A program made the position numbers and the translations under genes. Of a stretch of 64,000 nt of DNA, positions 27,997-38,383 are shown in pieces. The DNA comes from Gammaproteobacteria bacterium (GTDB taxonomy: Bacteria > Pseudomonadota > Gammaproteobacteria > Magnimaribacterales > AG-339-G14), in assembly GCA_019652555.1 (NCBI GenBank), contig BPAJ01000002.1, forward strand, positions 262,403-326,402. Reading direction: 5' to 3'. The first letter of the stretch is position 1, and each line of letters begins with the position of its first letter. The notes below the pieces were generated by a model. It searched no databases. It had not been told where the DNA came from and was given only the letters and a program-made list of their open reading frames with translations.

Positions 27997-28662
27997 TTAT
28001 TGATTCAACCAATAGCCAATATTCTTTTCTTTAAAAATCTTACAAGTCTCAACGACCGGCAACCCTACAACGTTGCTATAGCTGCCTTCCAAAGATTCAA
28101 CAAATAAACCACCATAACCTTGAATGCCATAAGCACCGGCTTTGTCTTTTGGTTCATTGGTTTCCCAATATTTTGCACATTGATTAGCAGTTAAGTTTGC
28201 AAATTGAATTTCAGTTCTGACTAGATCAAACATCATGCTTACTTCAGTATCAGATTGCGGGTCGGTTTCACCAAAACAGACACAGGTCATGACCGAGTGT
28301 CTTCTTCCGGAGAACTCAAGGAGCATGGCAATGGCATGATCTTTGTTTTCAGGCTTTCCAAATATTTTGCCATCCAAGGCAACAATGGTATCAGCTGTTA
28401 AGATTGGCTTATTGGGTAACTTCTTTTGTTGTCTGATTGCATGAGCAGCGAGACATTTTTGCTGGGTATTTTTGACAACGAAATCCTCAGGACTTTCATC
28501 AGTAAAGTTGGACTCATCGTAATCGCATTTAAGGATTTCAAAATTAACTTTAAGATTTTCAAGGATTTCGGCTCTTCTAGGTGAACTAGAAGCAAGATAA
28601 ATATCGAAATTATTTGATTTTTTCTTCTTTGTAGATGACGTGTTTTTTGACTCTAGGGTCAT
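27997..28662 (-). CDS. maf: Maf-family nucleotide pyrophosphatase
   Basis: 221 residues. The family motifs [31 protein letters not shown] (catalytic Asp) and [19 protein letters not shown] are present. Maf enzymes hydrolyse dTTP/UTP or modified nucleotides. The only in-frame ATG (28662) lies inside rpmG in another frame, giving an N-terminal extension ([18 protein letters not shown]) of about 18 residues. A non-ATG start just before FDIYLASSS is an alternative, so the true start is uncertain. Confidence 0.9.
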   Translation of the reverse strand: MTLESKNTSSTKKKKSNNFDIYLASSSPRRAEILENLKVNFEILKCDYDESNFTDESPEDFVVKNTQQKCLAAHAIRQQKKLPNKPILTADTIVALDGKIFGKPENKDHAIAMLLEFSGRRHSVMTCVCFGETDPQSDTEVSMMFDLVRTEIQFANLTANQCAKYWETNEPKDKAGAYGIQGYGGLFVESLEGSYSNVVGLPVVETCKIFKEKNIGYWLNQ

Positions 28663-28765
28663 ATTTTTTAAATTCTATTTTGTCTGGAGTTTTGGTCTTA
28701 TTTTTATCTGTAGTATAGAAGTGACCCGTTCCAGCAGAGGAGACTAGTTTAATTTTTTCTCTCAT
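28610..28765 (-). CDS. rpmG: ribosomal protein bL33
   Basis: 51 residues, read from the sequence: [20 protein letters not shown], then the stretch ending [15 protein letters not shown]. The [11 protein letters not shown] and [10 protein letters not shown] patterns are those of bL33 of the zinc-free type (no CXXC pairs). Its ATG overlaps the rpmB stop by four bases, the universal rpmB-rpmG pairing. Confidence 0.95.
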   Translation of the reverse strand: MREKIKLVSSAGTGHFYTTDKNKTKTPDKIEFKKYDPRVKKHVIYKEEKIK

Positions 28766-28998
28766 ATCTTTTCACCTCTATCTCTTATTTCTTTTAAAAC
28801 AACATCAATCCCTTTTTTATCAATGATTCTCATGCCCTTAGCAGAAAGAGTTAGAGTCACATATTTGTTTTCAGACTCTACCCAAAACTTATGACGATGC
28901 AAATTAGGCATGAACTTTCTTTTAGTTTTGTTAACTGCCTTAGAAACGTTGTTCCCTGCCATTGGCGTTTTACCTGTTACTTGACACTCTTTGCTCAT
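28762..28998 (-). CDS. rpmB: ribosomal protein bL28
   Basis: 78 residues from ATG at 28998 ([20 protein letters not shown]). An in-frame ATG five codons upstream is unlikely because bL28 starts at MSxxCQVTGK. The [19 protein letters not shown] and [19 protein letters not shown] segments are typical of bL28. It is translated with rpmG through an ATGA overlap. Confidence 0.96.
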   Translation of the reverse strand: MSKECQVTGKTPMAGNNVSKAVNKTKRKFMPNLHRHKFWVESENKYVTLTLSAKGMRIIDKKGIDVVLKEIRDRGEKI

Positions 28999-29072
28999 AA
29001 TATTCCTTTGCAAGAAGAGCTTTATACCAGAATCCTAAGTTCAAAGAAACCTATCTGAGTTATAATTTTTGT

Positions 29073-30275
29073 ATGGAACAATTAGCTAATAGACAAATTT
29101 TGCTTTGCGTCACAGGAGGTATTGCGGCATATAAAGCGGCTGAGTTAATAAGGCTATTTAAGAGCTCAGGCTCCGAAGTTCGTGTGCTTATGACTGAAGC
29201 AGCAAAAGAATTCATTACGCCGCTTACCATGCAGGCTTTGTCTGGCAATGAAGTTCACTCAGATCTTTTAGATACCAACGCCGAATCAGCTATGGGGCAT
29301 ATAGAATTAGCAAGATGGGCTGATGCTATTGTCATTTCTCCTTGTTCGGCAGATAGCCTTGCAAAACTTGCTGCTGGAAGAGGCGATGATTTAATGTCTG
29401 CGGTATGTCTTGCTGCAGACTCTAAAATATTTTTTGCCCCAGCAATGAATCAAGGCATGTGGAAGGACAAACGTACAAAGAAGAATCTTTCATTGCTTAA
29501 AAAACCTGTTTTTCACCAAATCGGGCCTAATGAGGGCGATCAAGCTTGTGGTGATGTGGGTCCTGGAAGAATGTCAGAACCTAAGGAAATTATTGAAGAG
29601 GTAGCAAAAGAATTTTCTTCTGGATTGTTAGCTGGTAAAAAAGTGCTCATCACTGCTGGACCCACAAGAGAGAAAATTGATCCTGTTAGATACATCTCCA
29701 ACAAAAGTTCTGGAAAGATGGGCTTTTCGCTTGCTAAAGCTGCTGTTGATGAATCCGCAATAGTGACTTTGATTTCTGGCCCAGTTACTTTAGAGACACC
29801 CGAAAGGGTCAAAAGAATAGATATCGAATCTGCAGAGGAAATGAAAGAGCACGTCACAGCAAATTTATCCGATATCGATTTATTTATATCAACGGCTGCA
29901 GTTGCAGATTTCAAAATGAAAAATGCTGAATCTCAAAAAATTAAAAAAGATCAATCCAAAAACATGAGTCTGAGTTTAGAAAAAAATGAAGACATTTTGA
30001 AACACGTTTCTGATAATAATCCTGATTTAAAAATAGTCGGTTTTGCAGCAGAAACGGAAAATATGATTGATAACGCTAGAAAAAAATTATCTTCAAAGAA
30101 TTTGAATCTAATTGTCGCCAATGATGTATCAGACAGTTCTATAGGTTTTGATTCAAACAATAATGAGGTGACATTAATTACTGAAAAAGAAGAATTAAAA
30201 ATACTCAAAACCTCAAAAGAAAAGGTTGCTAGAAAAATAGTTCAATTTATTTCAAAAAACATCCTTAATGATTAG
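29073..30275 (+). CDS. coaBC: phosphopantothenoylcysteine decarboxylase/synthetase (CoaBC, Dfp)
   Basis: 400 residues. The CoaC half has [19 protein letters not shown], the catalytic histidine in [21 protein letters not shown] and the cysteine in [13 protein letters not shown]. The CoaB half starts at [20 protein letters not shown] and continues with [11 protein letters not shown]. It makes 4'-phosphopantetheine from phosphopantothenate and cysteine, two steps after the type II pantothenate kinase found at 54570. dut overlaps its end by eight bases, matching the dfp-dut pair of other Gammaproteobacteria. Confidence 0.96.
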   Translation: MEQLANRQILLCVTGGIAAYKAAELIRLFKSSGSEVRVLMTEAAKEFITPLTMQALSGNEVHSDLLDTNAESAMGHIELARWADAIVISPCSADSLAKLAAGRGDDLMSAVCLAADSKIFFAPAMNQGMWKDKRTKKNLSLLKKPVFHQIGPNEGDQACGDVGPGRMSEPKEIIEEVAKEFSSGLLAGKKVLITAGPTREKIDPVRYISNKSSGKMGFSLAKAAVDESAIVTLISGPVTLETPERVKRIDIESAEEMKEHVTANLSDIDLFISTAAVADFKMKNAESQKIKKDQSKNMSLSLEKNEDILKHVSDNNPDLKIVGFAAETENMIDNARKKLSSKNLNLIVANDVSDSSIGFDSNNNEVTLITEKEELKILKTSKEKVARKIVQFISKNILND

Positions 30276-30819
30276 ATGGATTTTGCTCAAATTAGTAGGA
30301 ATTTTCCTGCCTTCTTTGATATCAAAAGCGGTTAGTCCTGGACAACAAGCAACTTCAAATATCGCACTTAACGTTGAATTTAAAATTCTTGATAACGAAC
30401 TTGGCGACAAAATTCCCTTACCTAAATTCAGTACTGCAGGATCCGCAGCCTTAGATTTGAGAACCAATATCAAAGAAAAAAAAATTCTTCAGCCCGATGA
30501 GACTTTTCTTTTTACCACTGGATTTTCAATACATATTAAGGATTCTAAATATGCAGCCTTAATTCTCCCCAGGTCAGGCTTAGGGCATAAATACGGAATT
30601 GTCCTAGGAAACCTTGTGGGCCTTATTGATTCAGATTATCAAGGAGAAATCATGGTTTCTTTGTGGAATAGATCCAAAGAATCATTCGAGGTTCTCCCTG
30701 GAGATAGGATTGCTCAGATGATGTTTTTTGCAGTTACTTCACCCAACTTCAAGTTGGTTTCTGAATTCGATTTCTCGGAAAGGGGCTCCAAGGGCTTTGG
30801 TTCATCAGGTACCAAATAA
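30268..30819 (+). CDS. dut: dUTPase with N-terminal hydrophobic extension
   Basis: 183 residues; bacterial Dut is usually about 150. The five motifs are present: AALDLR (1), PRSGLG (2), [15 protein letters not shown] with the catalytic Asp (3), [10 protein letters not shown] (4) and [10 protein letters not shown] (5). The first 33 residues ([20 protein letters not shown]...) come before the normal start region VEFKIL and contain a hydrophobic stretch. No ATG or GTG exists at the usual start, so the extension seems real unless a rare start is used. It could be a membrane or targeting segment. Confidence 0.92.
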   Translation: MIRWILLKLVGIFLPSLISKAVSPGQQATSNIALNVEFKILDNELGDKIPLPKFSTAGSAALDLRTNIKEKKILQPDETFLFTTGFSIHIKDSKYAALILPRSGLGHKYGIVLGNLVGLIDSDYQGEIMVSLWNRSKESFEVLPGDRIAQMMFFAVTSPNFKLVSEFDFSERGSKGFGSSGTK

Positions 30820-30820
30820 A

Positions 30821-32608
30821 TTAAAATCTGAAAGCTTTTTTTCTCAATCTAATCGCCGAAGGCGTTACCTCCACTAATTCGTCCTCTTCGATAAATTCCA
30901 ATGCCTGTTCTAAAGAATGTTCAATATGGGGAACCAAGATAAGATTTTCGTCAGTGCCTGAGGCTCTGATATTGGTTAATTGTTTTGCTTTGGTTGGATT
31001 GACCGGTAAGTCGTTGTCTCTGGAATGTAAGCCAACAATTTGACCTTTATAAACGTTCAATCCATGTCCGACAAAAAGCTTTCCTCTGTTTTGTAGGTTG
31101 AATAACGAATAGGCTAAGGTTTTGCCTTCAGCCATAGAGACCAAGACCCCATTTTGACGTGTAGTAATCTCACCTTTTTTTGCAGGACCGTAATGATCGA
31201 AGATACTAGTTAGAATTCCGGTGCCGCTGGTTAAGGTAAGAAACTGCGACCTAAATCCAATCATGCCTCTGGAAGGAGCGATAAAATCCAATTTTATTCT
31301 TCCCGTTTCGCTGGGTTCCATATTTTTCAGTTCTGCTTTTCTTGAACCCATCTCTTCCATTACAGGTCCCTGATGTTGTTCCTCGATATCAATTACTATT
31401 TGTTCAAAAGGTTCATGAATTTCGCCATTCACTTCTTTTTGAATGACCTCAGGTTTTGAAACTCCCAATTCGAACCCATCTCGACGCATGTTTTCTATCA
31501 AAACCGATAAATGCAATTCACCACGCCCAGAGACTTTGAATTTATCAGCACTTTCACCTTGCTCAACTCTTAAAGCAACATTACTTAGTAATTCTTGTTC
31601 AAGACGGTCTTTAATATTTCTTGACGTTACAAACTTACCTTCTTTACCAGCAAATGGGGAATCATTCACTTGAAAGGTCATACTCACAGTCGGCTCATCT
31701 ACAGAGAGAGGAGGAAGTTGTTCTGTATTCTCTGGGTCACATAAAGTATCTGAGATATACAATTTTTCAATACCAGTCACACAGACAATGTCACCCGCTT
31801 CAGCTTTGTCGACTTCAACTCTTTCCAAACCTTCATGACCTAAAACTTGGAGAATTTTTCCTGCTTTTTGTTCTCCTTCAGCATCGATCACTACAACTTG
31901 ATCGTTTGGTTTGACGTTTCCACGAGATATTCTGCCGATGCCAATTACACCCACATAGCTATTACTATCTAAAGCGCTGATTTGCATTTGAAAGGGTTCT
32001 TCCAAACTTACAGCGGGTTCATTCACTTTACTTATAATAAGGTCTAAGAGTGGCGACATATCTTCTTCAATTTTCTCCAAATCCAAACCAGAGGTTCCAT
32101 TCAATGCAGAGGTATAGATTGTAGGAAAATCCATCTGTTGATCATTTCCACCTAATCTATCGAAGAGATCAAAAACTTGATCTTGCACCCAATCAGGTCT
32201 GGCACTTGGACGATCAATTTTATTTATGACCAGAATGGGATTTAGTCCTTTTTCAAAAGCTTTTTGAGTCACAAATCTAGTTTGTGGCATGGGCCCATCG
32301 ACGGCATCAACTAGCAATAAAACCGAATCTACCATAGACAAAACTCTTTCCACTTCCCCACCAAAATCAGCATGACCGGGAGTGTCTACGATATTGATTT
32401 TGTGATCTTTCCACTTGATGGCAGTATTTTTAGAAAGAATCGTTATTCCTCTTTCTCTTTCTTGATCGTTGGAATCTAAGATTCTCTCCGAGCCAATATT
32501 TTTTCTATCTAAGGTACCGGAATGTTCTAGTAATTTATCGACTAAAGTGGTTTTCCCATGATCGACGTGTGCAATGATGGCGATATTTCTAATAAATTCA
32601 GGATTCAT
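30821..32608 (-). CDS. typA: translational GTPase BipA/TypA
   Basis: 595 residues, full length. G1 is [16 protein letters not shown]2 [12 protein letters not shown]3 [13 protein letters not shown] and G4 [12 protein letters not shown]. The C-terminal BipA-specific domain includes [20 protein letters not shown]. The protein assists 50S assembly and growth under stress at low temperature. One base separates it from the convergent dut. Confidence 0.97.
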   Translation of the reverse strand: MNPEFIRNIAIIAHVDHGKTTLVDKLLEHSGTLDRKNIGSERILDSNDQERERGITILSKNTAIKWKDHKINIVDTPGHADFGGEVERVLSMVDSVLLLVDAVDGPMPQTRFVTQKAFEKGLNPILVINKIDRPSARPDWVQDQVFDLFDRLGGNDQQMDFPTIYTSALNGTSGLDLEKIEEDMSPLLDLIISKVNEPAVSLEEPFQMQISALDSNSYVGVIGIGRISRGNVKPNDQVVVIDAEGEQKAGKILQVLGHEGLERVEVDKAEAGDIVCVTGIEKLYISDTLCDPENTEQLPPLSVDEPTVSMTFQVNDSPFAGKEGKFVTSRNIKDRLEQELLSNVALRVEQGESADKFKVSGRGELHLSVLIENMRRDGFELGVSKPEVIQKEVNGEIHEPFEQIVIDIEEQHQGPVMEEMGSRKAELKNMEPSETGRIKLDFIAPSRGMIGFRSQFLTLTSGTGILTSIFDHYGPAKKGEITTRQNGVLVSMAEGKTLAYSLFNLQNRGKLFVGHGLNVYKGQIVGLHSRDNDLPVNPTKAKQLTNIRASGTDENLILVPHIEHSLEQALEFIEEDELVEVTPSAIRLRKKAFRF

Positions 32609-32650
32609 ATGAGTGACTGATTAGGAGTCTAAAAAATCAAGTATGAAAAT

Positions 32651-33133
32651 TTATTTTTCTTCTGAAGAATTAGAAGATTCATCACTAGCTTCTTCAGCAG
32701 AAGTTTCCTCTTGAGGAGCATCAGAAGGAGCTACTTCAACGGCTTCAGCGGTTTCTTCAGCTATGGCTTCAGGAGCCTCTTTTGTAACTTCTTCAGCAGG
32801 AGCTGAAGCTTTTACATCTTCTTCTTTTTCTTCTACTGGAGGAGTTTCTTCTTTAGGACTTTCTTCAACAGGAGCAGCCTTTACAGCAGCTTTCTTTGAA
32901 AAACGTTTTTTGAACCTTTCAACTCTTCCACCAGTATCGATGATTTTATTCTGACCTGTATAGAAAGGATGAGAGGCTGAAGATACATCAAGAGGACAGT
33001 AAGGATAAGTATTACCATCTTCCCATTCTTTAGTTTGGTCAGTTTCCAATGTTGATGGAATGAGATAGTACTTATCTACACTCACATCATGAAATAAAAC
33101 CGTTCTGTATTCTGGATGAATTTCTTTTTTCAC
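32651..33133 (-). CDS. rpmE2: ribosomal protein bL31 type B with long acidic tail
   Basis: 160 residues. Residues 1-80 match type B bL31 ([20 protein letters not shown], then [18 protein letters not shown] and [12 protein letters not shown]), the zinc-free paralogue. After about residue 82 comes a tail of 75-80 residues made mostly of Glu, Ala, Pro, Ser and Asp ([20 protein letters not shown] and more). Ordinary bL31B ends near residue 85-90. The tail carries a strong negative charge and low complexity; its function is unknown. It is divergent from priA, as rpmE and priA often are. Confidence 0.9.
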   Translation of the reverse strand: MKKEIHPEYRTVLFHDVSVDKYYLIPSTLETDQTKEWEDGNTYPYCPLDVSSASHPFYTGQNKIIDTGGRVERFKKRFSKKAAVKAAPVEESPKEETPPVEEKEEDVKASAPAEEVTKEAPEAIAEETAEAVEVAPSDAPQEETSAEEASDESSNSSEEK

Positions 33134-33203
33134 TATTCTTCTTGATTAAAAAAATATGCTGCCGCACTATACCAGAAGACTATTTATTCTCAAATAAACT
33201 TAA

Positions 33204-35369
33204 ATGGAAAATTTATATTATGAAGTAGCGCTTCCTTTACCATTAAGAAACTCTTTTACTTACAGTTCAAACATCAAGATTTCCAATGGCTCCAGAGTTC
33301 AAGTTCCATTTAGAAACCGAGAAATTGTCGGATACGTTTTAAAAAAACAATCCAGCCCAAATGTAAAATCTATAAAACCCATAACTAAAGTTTTAGATAG
33401 AAATTCTCTAATCGATAAGCCCTCATACGACCTCATTCATTGGATAGCTAATTACTACAAGGCACCTATTGGAGAAATTTTTAAATCCTATTTCCCACCT
33501 TTCTTGAGAAAAGGCAAAGAAATAAAGGATTCCATAGAGGTGTACGCAATTACAAACTTGGGTAAATTAGCAAGCAAAGAATCCTTTGGGCGTGCAAAAA
33601 AGCAATTTGAAGCCCTAGAAGTTTTTCAGCAAAAATTAGAGTTATCCCGTCCAGGTTTAAAAGCAAACAAAATCTCTAAAGCCATCTTGGATGCTTTAAT
33701 TTCAAAAGGTTATCTTGAGAAAAAAAGCCGCAATCGAAATGAATTGAAAACTAACAAGGAACTTAACTCAGAAGCTTTTTTTGAATTGAATGATGAGCAA
33801 AATAAAATTTATAAGTCCATTAAAAATTCATCAGCCAATCTTACGCATCTAATTTTTGGTGTTACGGGAAGTGGTAAAACCGAAATATATTTTCATCTCA
33901 TTAGAGACTTCATAGAAAAAGGTAAACAAGTTCTGATCCTGGTTCCAGAAATTGGTCTGACTCCAAATCTAAAAGCTGAAATCGAAAGGAGATTTGGTGA
34001 AGACAATGTCGCTCTTTTGCACTCGGAAATGTCAGAAAAAGATAGAGCTCACGCTTGGAATGATATTAACAAAGGCTTTAAATCTATTTTGATTGGAACA
34101 AGATCAGCAATTTTTACGCCGTTCAAGGATTTAGGCTTGATAGTGGTAGATGAAGAGCATGATTCTTCATACAAACAAATTGATGGTTTTAGATATTCAG
34201 CAAGAGACGTTGCAGTCTATCGAGCAAATCTTGAAAAAATTCCTGTCATCATGTGCTCAGCAACGCCAAGCTTGGAAAGTCTTAAAAATTGTCAGGATAA
34301 AAAATACTGCTTACATAAACTAACTCGAAGGGTAAAAGATGCCAGACAGCCTAAGTTTGAAATCTCTGATTTAAGATCATCTGAATTAAAGTCAGGTTTA
34401 ACCGAATACAGTCTTAATGAAATTTCCAAAGAATTGAGTAAAGGCAATCAAGTTTTAGTCTTCCTCAACAAAAAAGGCTATGCACCAATGGTCTTTTGTA
34501 ACAAATGCGGCTGGACCCCGGAATGCAGTAATTGCGACGTATCAATGGTTTATCACATCAATCCCAAAAGATTAGTTTGTCATCATTGTGGTACCAAGCA
34601 TCCTATGCCTGTTGCTTGTCTGAACTGTAACGAAGAAAGTTTGGAATTTTTTCATACAGGAACCGAGAAACTCGAAGAATTTTTAAAAGAGTATTTTAAA
34701 AATACTTCTGTTATTAGAGTTGATCGAGAAGCTCTGGGTAAAGAGCAATTAAGATCCAACTCGGTATTACCGGATTCCAAAGAGCCTCTGATCTTGGTGG
34801 GAACACAGATTTTAGCCAAAGGTCATCACATGCCCAATTTGACTTTAGTGGTAGTAGTAGACGCTGACAGCGGTCTTTTTTCAGTTGATCACAAAGCTTC
34901 TGAAAGGTTGGCTCAGTTATTGATTCAGGTTTCAGGAAGAGCTGGCAGGGAAGATAAAGAAGGCAGAGTCATTTTGCAATCGTTTGTTCCGGAACATCCT
35001 TTTTTAGAAAAAATTTCTTCTTTTGATTACGATAGGATTGCCAACGAAATTTTAGAAGAAAGACAAACGAGCAAGCTTCCGCCTTTTGTTTATCAAATCA
35101 ACATTCATGCGGAGTCCCTAAAACGACCCCTACCTGAGAAGGTTTTGATGGAAATTTCTCGTTCATTAAACTTAAATGATGATGAATTTATAGGGCCTAA
35201 ACCAGAACTTATCGAAAAGCGAAAAAATTACTTTCGATGGGTCTTAACTCTAAAATCTGAAAATCGAAAAAAAATACATGCCCTTGCAAATCAAGTTATC
35301 AAGATGATCGATCAAAGCGATTATTCAAAAAATGTCAGAGTTGGAATTGATGTGGATCCACTCAACTAG
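33204..35369 (+). CDS. priA: primosomal protein N' (PriA helicase)
   Basis: 721 residues, similar to E. coli PriA (732). The DNA-binding N-terminus (VALPLPLRNSFTYSS) is followed by Walker A GVTGSGKTEIY, the DEEH box VVDEEHDSSYKQ, and the zinc cysteines in CNKCGWTPECSNCD, CHHCGTKHPM and CLNC. The last helicase motif includes GRAGREDKEGRVILQS. It restarts stalled replication forks. It converges with tsaE with a single base between stop codons. Confidence 0.96.
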   Translation: MENLYYEVALPLPLRNSFTYSSNIKISNGSRVQVPFRNREIVGYVLKKQSSPNVKSIKPITKVLDRNSLIDKPSYDLIHWIANYYKAPIGEIFKSYFPPFLRKGKEIKDSIEVYAITNLGKLASKESFGRAKKQFEALEVFQQKLELSRPGLKANKISKAILDALISKGYLEKKSRNRNELKTNKELNSEAFFELNDEQNKIYKSIKNSSANLTHLIFGVTGSGKTEIYFHLIRDFIEKGKQVLILVPEIGLTPNLKAEIERRFGEDNVALLHSEMSEKDRAHAWNDINKGFKSILIGTRSAIFTPFKDLGLIVVDEEHDSSYKQIDGFRYSARDVAVYRANLEKIPVIMCSATPSLESLKNCQDKKYCLHKLTRRVKDARQPKFEISDLRSSELKSGLTEYSLNEISKELSKGNQVLVFLNKKGYAPMVFCNKCGWTPECSNCDVSMVYHINPKRLVCHHCGTKHPMPVACLNCNEESLEFFHTGTEKLEEFLKEYFKNTSVIRVDREALGKEQLRSNSVLPDSKEPLILVGTQILAKGHHMPNLTLVVVVDADSGLFSVDHKASERLAQLLIQVSGRAGREDKEGRVILQSFVPEHPFLEKISSFDYDRIANEILEERQTSKLPPFVYQINIHAESLKRPLPEKVLMEISRSLNLNDDEFIGPKPELIEKRKNYFRWVLTLKSENRKKIHALANQVIKMIDQSDYSKNVRVGIDVDPLN

Positions 35370-35370
35370 C

Positions 35371-35823
35371 TTAGAGGTTTAAGCCTAAAGAAGTTTGAAC
35401 TTCACATTTTCTTGTAGTTTCACCATGGTGATCTAATGAAATGGCAATGTCAGGCTCTTTTAAAAAACCAGATCCTTTTTCCGGCCATTCAATAAAGCTG
35501 ATGGAATTCGCTTCTTGCAGATATTCTTCTAAACCGATTGCGCTAAGCTCGGTTATTTTTTCTACACGGTATAAATCGATGTGGAAGATTTTCAAATCAT
35601 TGATTTCATAAGGTTCAATCAAAGTAAAGGTTGGACTATTGATGAAATTTTCTATACCCAGACAATTTAAAACTTCTTTTACCAAAGTGGTCTTTCCTGT
35701 GCCTAAGTCTCCAGAAAGATGAATGGAAATCGGAAGATTATTTTCTTCAGTTAGAAAAGAGGCGATTTTTTCGGCAAGCTGTTTTGTTTCATCTAGACTC
35801 GATAAGACAAGTTCTTTATTCAT
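35371..35823 (-). CDS. tsaE: tRNA threonylcarbamoyladenosine ATPase TsaE
   Basis: 150 residues. Walker A is LSGDLGTGKTTLVKEVL; NSPTFTLIEPYE and FHIDLYRV are the family motifs, and FIEWPEKG marks the end of the core. TsaE drives the TsaB-TsaD complex for t6A37 tRNA modification. It overlaps the start of nnrD's stop region by eight bases, the usual YjeF-YjeE neighbourhood. Confidence 0.94.
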   Translation of the reverse strand: MNKELVLSSLDETKQLAEKIASFLTEENNLPISIHLSGDLGTGKTTLVKEVLNCLGIENFINSPTFTLIEPYEINDLKIFHIDLYRVEKITELSAIGLEEYLQEANSISFIEWPEKGSGFLKEPDIAISLDHHGETTRKCEVQTSLGLNL

Positions 35824-36691
35824 TCTTCATTTTGATAAAGTTAAATAAATCAGAAGGCATCAACGATTTCATATCATGTTTTTCAACAAAGCTATCTGCT
35901 GCGCTTGCATGCATATCAACTCCCAAGCAAGCGGCATCTATAGACGATAAACCTTGAGCTATTAATCCAGAAACTAGTCCAGAGAGTACATCGCCCATGC
36001 CACCTACAGCCATGCCAGCATTACCTTTTTTACACACAAATGAAGTTCTTTTGTTACCAACCAATGTTTCATGACCTTTAAGAATGACCGTTGCATTGTA
36101 TTTATCGCAAAGCTTAGCTAATGCTAGTGATCTATTTTTTTGAATCGTCGAAACCTTTGTCTTAAGCAATCGTGCTGCTTCTCCTGGATGAGGTGTGAGG
36201 ATTAATTTTTTTGGTAACTTAATTTTTAGTCTATTTTCAGAGAGGATATTTAATCCATCTGCATCAATCAAAATCGGTAGATTTTCTTTTGCTGCAAAGT
36301 TTGTTGTTTTATAAAGCATCTGATCAGCCCAGTAATTTCTACCCAATCCTGGACCGATACAAATGACTGTTTTATTAGGTAAGTGATTTTCTAAGTCAGA
36401 TATGCTTTCCACGGTTTTTGACATAACTTCTGGACAATATGCCAAAGCAGCTGACAGATGGTCTTTTCTCGTTGCCAAGGTCGCCAAACCTGCACCACTT
36501 GCAAGAACTGCCTTTGAGGAAAGAAGGGCAGCACCACCAAAACCAAGATTTCCTGCAATGACTAAAACATGACCGTAGTCTCCTTTGTTGGAATTAGGGT
36601 TTCTGACGAGCTTTTTTTCGATATTTTTAGATTTAAATTCTTTGATTTTCAATTTGTATAAAAATTTATTAAATATATTATGTACAAACAA
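35816..36691 (-). CDS. nnrD: ADP-dependent NAD(P)H-hydrate dehydratase (NnrD), stand-alone
   Basis: 291 residues. It shows only the YjeF C-terminal (carbohydrate-kinase-like) domain: HVLVIAGNLGFGGAALLSSK, CIGPGLGRNYW, LILTPHPGEAARLL, and GNAGMAVGGMGDVLSGLVSG with the catalytic Asp. The N-terminal epimerase domain (NnrE) that is fused in E. coli is absent; instead there is a short basic leader of about 35 residues. The enzyme repairs hydrated NAD(P)H. The epimerase must be elsewhere or missing. Confidence 0.92.
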   Translation of the reverse strand: MFVHNIFNKFLYKLKIKEFKSKNIEKKLVRNPNSNKGDYGHVLVIAGNLGFGGAALLSSKAVLASGAGLATLATRKDHLSAALAYCPEVMSKTVESISDLENHLPNKTVICIGPGLGRNYWADQMLYKTTNFAAKENLPILIDADGLNILSENRLKIKLPKKLILTPHPGEAARLLKTKVSTIQKNRSLALAKLCDKYNATVILKGHETLVGNKRTSFVCKKGNAGMAVGGMGDVLSGLVSGLIAQGLSSIDAACLGVDMHASAADSFVEKHDMKSLMPSDLFNFIKMKNE

Positions 36692-36711
36692 TCCTGAAAT
36701 CTAAAATTTAT

Positions 36712-37581
36712 ATGTCAGAAAAAGATTCCAAAGATATCAAAGTAGAGAGAAATCCTAAGATCAACATTCAAGAAGCTGATCCCTCTTTACCGCCTTCAGA
36801 ACCTAAACCTGCAGCTACGGTGTTGCTGGTTAGAACTATCGAAGAAGCAGTAGAAGTTTTCATGATACAAAGATCAATCAAAACAAATTTTGGCGGTGCG
36901 TGGGTATTTCCTGGCGGGAAGCTCGATGAATATGATTTAAAAGATGACATCAACAATTACTGTCGTGGATTGACTGACGAAGTCGCATCTCAATTATTAG
37001 GTGTTAAATCAGGCGGACTCAACTATTGGATAGCTTGCATCAGAGAATGTTTTGAGGAATGTGGCGTCTTGCTTGCTTATAGAAGCAGTGGCGAAGTCTT
37101 TGGCTCTTCAGACGAAAGTGAAAAAGAAATTCTTAAAGAGTATCGAGATAAATTAAATAAAGGGGAGCCGGTTTTATTGGAATTGTGCCAAAAGTTGGAC
37201 TTGCAACTTGCTGTTGATCGCCTCGCTTACATCTCACATTGGGTTACACCAAAATCCGAAGCTAAAAGATACAGCACGCATTTTTTCATTGCGTTATTTC
37301 CGGAAGGTCAAATTGCAAAGCACGATGGCAGCGAAGGCGTAAAAAGTATTTGGATCAAACCTGAGGATGCTCTCGCTCAGGGAGAAAAGGGCGAGTTTCC
37401 AATAATTTTCCCAACCATCAAGAATTTAGAATCCATTAGAGGTTTCACTGACACTGAAACACTGTTAAAGAATAAAGTGGAAGACCAAAATAATATTGTG
37501 ACTGTGGAGCCAAAAATATTTATGCAGGATGGAAAAATGGTCTTGCTTATGCCAGGAGATGAAGGTTATGACGATCACTGA
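36712..37581 (+). CDS. Nudix hydrolase (NUDT19-like layout)
   Basis: 289 residues. VFMIQRSIKTNFGGAWVFPG gives the strand and glycine of a Nudix box; after an insertion of about 40 residues the box resumes in ACIRECFEECGVLLAY (R-E-x-x-E-E-x-G). This split box resembles the eukaryote-like NUDT8/NUDT19 group, which act on CoA derivatives, but the substrate is not certain. WVTPKSEAKRYSTHFFIAL is another conserved segment of the group. Its end overlaps the MBL-fold gene by 14 bases; the pair is probably functional. Confidence 0.8.
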   Translation: MSEKDSKDIKVERNPKINIQEADPSLPPSEPKPAATVLLVRTIEEAVEVFMIQRSIKTNFGGAWVFPGGKLDEYDLKDDINNYCRGLTDEVASQLLGVKSGGLNYWIACIRECFEECGVLLAYRSSGEVFGSSDESEKEILKEYRDKLNKGEPVLLELCQKLDLQLAVDRLAYISHWVTPKSEAKRYSTHFFIALFPEGQIAKHDGSEGVKSIWIKPEDALAQGEKGEFPIIFPTIKNLESIRGFTDTETLLKNKVEDQNNIVTVEPKIFMQDGKMVLLMPGDEGYDDH

Positions 37582-38383
37582 GTTATCGCCATTAGTCAGA
37601 AGAATTACAGCAGGTAATTCCAGCGTCTTTACCGGTCCTGGAACGAATACTTATCTTGTAGGTAAAGAAGAAATCACGGTTATTGATCCAGGTCCTGCAA
37701 TGCCAGAGCACATTGAAAATATTGCTAAAGCTTGTGGTGATGACATCAAGCAAATACTAGTGACTCACACTCATCCCGATCATTCTCCTGGAGCTAAGTT
37801 ACTGCACCAAAGAACAGCAGCACCGGTTATGGGTATGTATGCCCTTCATAAACAAACTCAGGATAAAACTTTCAAAGCCAATAAAGTTTTAGAGGATGGA
37901 GATGAAATTAGAGAAATTGAGTACACCTTGAAAGCTATTCATACTCCAGGACATGCTTCAAATCACCTTTGTTATCTCTTAGAAGAAGAGAAAATGATCT
38001 TTACAGGCGATCACATTATGGAAGGCTCCACAGTAGTCATAGGACCACCTGATGGCAATATGAAGCAATACATTGAGTCCCTAGAAAAACTCAAACAATT
38101 TGATATCTCCATGATTGCACCAGGGCATGGAAATCTCATGAAAGATCCTAAAAGCGTTGTAGATTGGATTGTCAGTCATAGAATGTTTAGAGAGAAGAAA
38201 GTTGTAGACGCTCTGACAGAATTTTCAAAAGCCAACTTAGATCAATTGGTTGAAAAGGTTTACGATGATGTCGATGAAAGGCTACATGGTATTGCAAGAG
38301 CTTCTCTATTGGCTCACTTGAATAAATTAATTGAAGAAGATAAAGCTGTAAGCAAAGGTGAAGAGTTTCACTGGAAAGGTTAA
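37568..38383 (+). CDS. metallo-beta-lactamase fold hydrolase (LACTB2/glyoxalase II-like)
   Basis: About 271 residues from the ATG at 37568; upstream ATGs at 37529 and 37562 are less likely. Metal ligands are in VTHTHPDHSPGAKLL (HxHxDH), IHTPGHASNHLCYLLEE (His) and FTGDHIMEGSTV (Asp). The C-terminal helical part resembles LACTB2-like proteins. Reaction unknown; thioester or nucleic-acid hydrolysis have been seen in the family. It follows the Nudix gene, a pairing I recall from several proteobacteria. Its stop overlaps the msrA stop in the quartet TTAA. Confidence 0.82.
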   Translation: MTITELSPLVRRITAGNSSVFTGPGTNTYLVGKEEITVIDPGPAMPEHIENIAKACGDDIKQILVTHTHPDHSPGAKLLHQRTAAPVMGMYALHKQTQDKTFKANKVLEDGDEIREIEYTLKAIHTPGHASNHLCYLLEEEKMIFTGDHIMEGSTVVIGPPDGNMKQYIESLEKLKQFDISMIAPGHGNLMKDPKSVVDWIVSHRMFREKKVVDALTEFSKANLDQLVEKVYDDVDERLHGIARASLLAHLNKLIEEDKAVSKGEEFHWKG

